Assembly (NCBI RefSeq): GCF_001995985.1
Contig: NZ_MUFC01000001.1
Location: forward strand, 105,178-169,177
Length of the DNA: 64,000 bases
Direction: 5' to 3'
Origin: Salinivibrio sharmensis
GTDB lineage: Bacteria; Pseudomonadota; Gammaproteobacteria; Enterobacterales; Vibrionaceae
Both the position numbers and the translations under genes were made by a program. The notes under the pieces were generated by a model. It searched no databases and was not told where the DNA came from. It was given only the letters and a program-made list of their open reading frames with translations. Position 1 is the first letter of the stretch, and every line of letters starts with the position of its first letter. Of the stretch, positions 61,460 through 64,000 are shown one piece after another.

Positions 61460-61987
61460 ATGGCGAGTGTAGGTCTCTTCTTTGGTAGTGACACGGGAAA
61501 CACGGAAGCAATTGCAAAAACCATTCAAAAGCAGTTAGGCAAGCAAATGGTTCACGTGCAGGATATCGCGAAGAGCAGCAAAGAAGATATTGATAACTTC
61601 GATTTGCTGCTGATCGGTATTCCGACATGGTATTACGGTGAAGCGCAGTGCGACTGGGATGACTTTTTCCCAGAGTTAGAGCAAATTGACTTTTCAACAA
61701 AACTCGTGGCTATTTTCGGCTGTGGCGACCAGGAAGATTACGCAGAATACTTCTGTGATGCCATGGGCACCGTCCGCGACATCATTGAAGCGAAAGGCGC
61801 TACCATCATTGGTCATTGGCCAACTGAAGGGTATGAGTTTGAAGCCTCACAAGCATTGGTTGATGATAACCACTTTGTTGGCTTATGTGTGGATGAAGAC
61901 CGCCAGCCTGAACTGACCGACGAGCGAGTGAGCAAGTGGGTGAAACAAGTCTACGAAGAAATGTGTCTAGCAGAGCTTGAAGACTAA
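61460..61987 (+). CDS. fldA: flavodoxin
   Basis: FMN electron carrier for ribonucleotide reductase, MetH, IspG/H and pyruvate-formate lyase activation. FMN phosphate loop GSDTGNTEAIAK (about residues 9-20), PTWYYGEAQCDWDDF and GCGDQEDYAEYFCDA FMN-stacking loops. 175 residues, long-chain type as E. coli FldA (176). The ribosome site is weak (T-rich). It ends in a terminator and is near fur. Confidence 0.98.
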   Translation: MASVGLFFGSDTGNTEAIAKTIQKQLGKQMVHVQDIAKSSKEDIDNFDLLLIGIPTWYYGEAQCDWDDFFPELEQIDFSTKLVAIFGCGDQEDYAEYFCDAMGTVRDIIEAKGATIIGHWPTEGYEFEASQALVDDNHFVGLCVDEDRQPELTDERVSKWVKQVYEEMCLAELED

Positions 61988-61998
61988 GTCTGGCTTAT

Positions 61999-62036
61999 CA
62001 AACGCCAAGGATACTCAACCTTGGCGTTTTTTTATC
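61999..62036 (+). terminator. terminator after fldA
   Basis: Ten-base stem AACGCCAAGG/CCTTGGCGTT (62001-62010 and 62019-62028) with an eight-base loop, followed by TTTTTTTATC. Confidence 0.94.
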
Positions 62037-62058
62037 TAATCGGTGCACAACGGGCTGA

Positions 62059-62547
62059 TCATGCGGCTTGTTTGCTGGCTGTATCCCGATACTGGCGTTT
62101 TTTTCTCACATAAAGAGTACGCCTTACTTCAGCAACCACCTCGCCATGCGCGTCTTTGACGTGGACAACAAACTCGGGTAATACCTTATCGCCTCGTCCT
62201 GCTTGTTGTTGGATATCGGTTAACACCGCATCACTGATCACAAAATCTGCGTATAAGTCCGTGGTTCCCGGCTTGATAAAATTGATATCTGCTTGTTTGT
62301 CCCAAACATGGTACTGAGGGCCGAGAATACCCATTAACATGAGCGCATAGACAGGATCAGTTAAGGAGAAGATGCTACCGCCATACTGGGTACGATTGGC
62401 ATTTTTGTTCCACCAGCGGAGTTTCAAGCGCATGTTGACGCGTTTAAAATCCTGGCTAATGGCATCAATATGGATCCCTGCGCCCCAAAAAGGTGGCCAG
62501 CTGTTAAGTGCCCACTTAACAATTCGTGGTTTGTAGAAGCGATACAT
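62059..62547 (-). CDS. DUF4442 hotdog-fold thioesterase-like protein (VC2105-type)
   Basis: Hotdog-fold protein of the DUF4442 family, related to acyl-CoA thioesterases. Blocks: PPFWGAGIHIDAISQDFKR, LRWWNKNANRTQYGGSIFSLTDPVYALM, and a C-terminal beta stretch VHVKDAHGEVVAEVRRTLYVRKK. Start chosen at 62547 (AAGGA ten bases upstream, 162 residues); the ATG at 62559 sits on the AAGG itself. A FadR-type palindrome lies immediately upstream. In V. cholerae the gene in this position next to fur (VC2105) has been reported as FadR-repressed, as I recall it. Confidence 0.88.
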   Translation of the reverse strand: MYRFYKPRIVKWALNSWPPFWGAGIHIDAISQDFKRVNMRLKLRWWNKNANRTQYGGSIFSLTDPVYALMLMGILGPQYHVWDKQADINFIKPGTTDLYADFVISDAVLTDIQQQAGRGDKVLPEFVVHVKDAHGEVVAEVRRTLYVRKKRQYRDTASKQAA

Positions 62548-62561
62548 GTAAGTTGACATCC

Positions 62562-62582
62562 TTATCTGGTCTAACCAGATAA
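62562..62582. promoter_or_regulatory. FadR-type operator upstream of the DUF4442 gene
   Basis: Nine-base inverted repeat TTATCTGGT-cta-ACCAGATAA. The core ATCTGGTCTAACCAGAT fits the FadR consensus (A-n-CTGGTC-n-GACCAG-n-T) with one deviation. It lies directly before the DUF4442 start, where repressor binding would block transcription. The divergent fur gene starts about 160 bases away. Confidence 0.75.
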
Positions 62583-62743
62583 TATTCACATCTAGTAAAC
62601 ATTGATGCAACCACAAATGATCAAATTTCGCCCTAAGAACGCATGTCGAGAGTAGCGAGAGCAGTGCAATTTTGATAGGCTTATAAAATATTTTCCTTGC
62701 TAATCCAACTGTCTTAACTCAGGCAGAAAACAGGTAGATACAC

Positions 62744-63190
62744 ATGTCAGACAATAACCAGGCGTTGAAGCAAGCTGGGCTCAAAGTCACCCTCCCACGG
62801 CTCAAGATCCTAGAAGTGCTGCAACAGCCAGATTGCCAGCACATCAGTGCCGAAGACCTGTATAAGAAATTAATCGACCTAGGTGAAGAAATTGGCCTAG
62901 CAACCGTGTACCGCGTACTGAACCAATTTGATGATGCAGGCATTGTCACGCGTCACCACTTTGAAGGCGGAAAGTCCGTATTTGAATTGGCGACACAGCA
63001 TCATCATGACCATTTAGTCTGTCTTGACTGCGGTAAAGTGATTGAATTTTCTGATGATTTGATTGAAGAGCGTCAGAAAGAAATCGCCGCTCGCTTTAAT
63101 GTGCAACTAACAAACCATAGTTTGTATTTGTATGGTCACTGTAAGGAAGGCGATTGCAAAGCTGACCCATCCATTCATAACGCTGATTGA
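62744..63190 (+). CDS. fur: ferric uptake regulator Fur
   Basis: Iron-sensing repressor. N-terminal winged helix (about 1-82, recognition helix GLATVYRVLNQFDDAG) and C-terminal dimerisation domain with the metal-site histidines HHHDH (about 86-90) and cysteines C93 and C96 (VCLDCG). 148 residues, as in E. coli. The small uof-like leader gene known upstream of E. coli fur is not evident. Confidence 0.98.
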   Translation: MSDNNQALKQAGLKVTLPRLKILEVLQQPDCQHISAEDLYKKLIDLGEEIGLATVYRVLNQFDDAGIVTRHHFEGGKSVFELATQHHHDHLVCLDCGKVIEFSDDLIEERQKEIAARFNVQLTNHSLYLYGHCKEGDCKADPSIHNAD

Positions 63191-63206
63191 TTCAGTGTGA
63201 ACGGTT

Positions 63207-63245
63207 TAAAAAAGCCGGCGTGATCATCACGCCGGCTTTTTATTT
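63207..63245. terminator. bidirectional terminator between fur and glnS
   Basis: Long palindrome AAAAGCCGGCGTGA and its complement around TGATCATCA (63210-63238), followed by TTTTTATTT on the plus strand and by TTTTTTAAACC on the minus strand. Confidence 0.94.
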
Positions 63246-64000
63246 ATTTACCTTCTATCTTCGCCCAGGTATCACGCAAGCTCACCGTCCGGTTGAAGAC
63301 CAGTGACTCAGCACCACTGTCTTTGCTATCCGCACAAAAATAGCCTGTACGCTCAAATTGATAGCCCTTTTCTACCGGTGCATGCTGCATACTTGGCTCG
63401 ACAAAGCCATGTTGTACCTGTAAAGACTCAGGATTGATGGTTTCCGCGAAGTTGTCCGCGCTGGCCGGATTTGGCACCGTAAATAAGCGGTCATACAAAC
63501 GGAATTCAGCGGGTAGCGCCTCAGCAGCAGAGACCCAATGGATCACGCCTTTGACTTTACGCCCATCGGCAGGGTCTTTACCGAGGGTGTCTGGATCATA
63601 GCTGCAATACACAGTGGTAATATTGCCCTCATCGTCTTTCTCGCAACGCTCTGCTTTTACCACATAGGCATTGCGCAAACGCACTTCCTTCTCCAGTACC
63701 AGTCGCTTGTACTTCTTGTTAGCAGATTCACGGAAATCTTCACGCTCAATCCAGATCTCGCGCGAAAATGGCACCTGACGCGTGCCCATCTCTGGCTGAT
63801 TGGGATGGTTTGGCGCATCAAGCCATTCGACATCATCGGCTTTGTTTTCAATCACCAGTTTAATCGGATCGAGTACCGCCATGGCGCGTGGTGCATTTTC
63901 GTTCAAATCATCGCGTACACAAGACTCAAGCGCACTCATTTCAATGGTATTATCTTGCTTGGTCACACCAATGCGCTGGCAAAATTCACGGATGGAGGCG
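63244..64000 (-). CDS. glnS: glutaminyl-tRNA synthetase, partial (N-terminal part off the window)
   Basis: Class Ib synthetase charging tRNA-Gln. The frame runs open to the right edge, where it reads [17 protein letters not shown], the segment preceding the anticodon-binding beta-barrels in E. coli GlnRS. The visible 251 residues cover [21 protein letters not shown] and both barrel domains to [13 protein letters not shown]. About 300 N-terminal residues, including the HIGH motif and KMSKS loop, lie outside the window. Confidence 0.97.
   Translation of the reverse strand, partial: ASIREFCQRIGVTKQDNTIEMSALESCVRDDLNENAPRAMAVLDPIKLVIENKADDVEWLDAPNHPNQPEMGTRQVPFSREIWIEREDFRESANKKYKRLVLEKEVRLRNAYVVKAERCEKDDEGNITTVYCSYDPDTLGKDPADGRKVKGVIHWVSAAEALPAEFRLYDRLFTVPNPASADNFAETINPESLQVQHGFVEPSMQHAPVEKGYQFERTGYFCADSKDSGAESLVFNRTVSLRDTWAKIEGK

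Overview
The window is an ordinary-looking stretch of chromosome from a gammaproteobacterium of the family Vibrionaceae. Gene content and order (serS-rarA-lolA-ftsK-lrp|ald, trxB-cydDC-aat-bpt-infA, clpSA, minCDE, fadD-rnd, yoaA-tsaB, znuA-mepM|znuCB, sdhCDAB-sucABCD|gltA, seqA-pgm, fldA|fur, glnS) match the Vibrio layout, and the proteins read as close relatives of Vibrio and E. coli proteins. Base composition looks near 50% G+C, which suggests a genus such as Salinivibrio or Grimontia rather than Vibrio proper; this is inference only. I see no insertion sequence, prophage, integron, CRISPR array, rRNA or tRNA, and no obviously broken gene. Two genes are cut by the window edges: serS (left) and glnS (right).

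Layout. 1-6078 (minus): serS, rarA, lolA, ftsK. 6.3-8.1 kb: divergent lrp and ald around an Lrp-like box. 8.2-14.5 kb (plus): trxB, cydDC (ABC exporter needed for cytochrome bd), aat and bpt (N-end rule transferases) and infA. 14.6-17.2 kb (minus): clpA and clpS, so the N-degron tagging enzymes lie beside the adaptor and protease that read the tag. A gene-free 0.8 kb stretch leads to cspD. 18.3-20.6 kb: tdk and an NhaC-type transporter with a clear lysine riboswitch. 21.1-24.9 kb: hns, an MltB-type transglycosylase, ycgL, minCDE. 25-32.5 kb (minus): yoaA-tsaB-unknown-slp-hydrolase, then fadD and rnd. 32.7-37.5 kb: purU, yecM, argS, a DUF924 gene and a HIT gene.

37.5-40.6 kb is the least ordinary part. 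It holds an unannotated, strongly structured possible small RNA with its own terminator, followed by a 905-residue protein that joins a periplasmic beta-propeller sensor, one membrane span and a cytoplasmic AraC-type DNA-binding domain. A three-copy repeat/inverted repeat sits directly upstream of that gene. 40.6-44.4 kb is the zinc uptake locus with a Zur box. 44.5-55.8 kb is the TCA block sucDCBA-sdhBADC (minus) divergent from gltA (plus). 55.9-64 kb carries a Nif3-like protein, ybfA, a DUF1853 protein with a nuclease-like motif, pgm-seqA, ybfF, a DUF2788 protein, fldA, a DUF4442 thioesterase-like gene behind a FadR-type operator, fur and partial glnS.

The best leads are regulatory: the lysine riboswitch on an antiporter-family gene, the propeller-AraC sensor with its repeats, the possible sRNA, the FadR-type and LexA-like boxes, and the U-rich, terminator-like leader of rnd. 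Several start codons here were moved from the longest reading frame to an internal ATG or GTG on the basis of Shine-Dalgarno placement and family N-termini.
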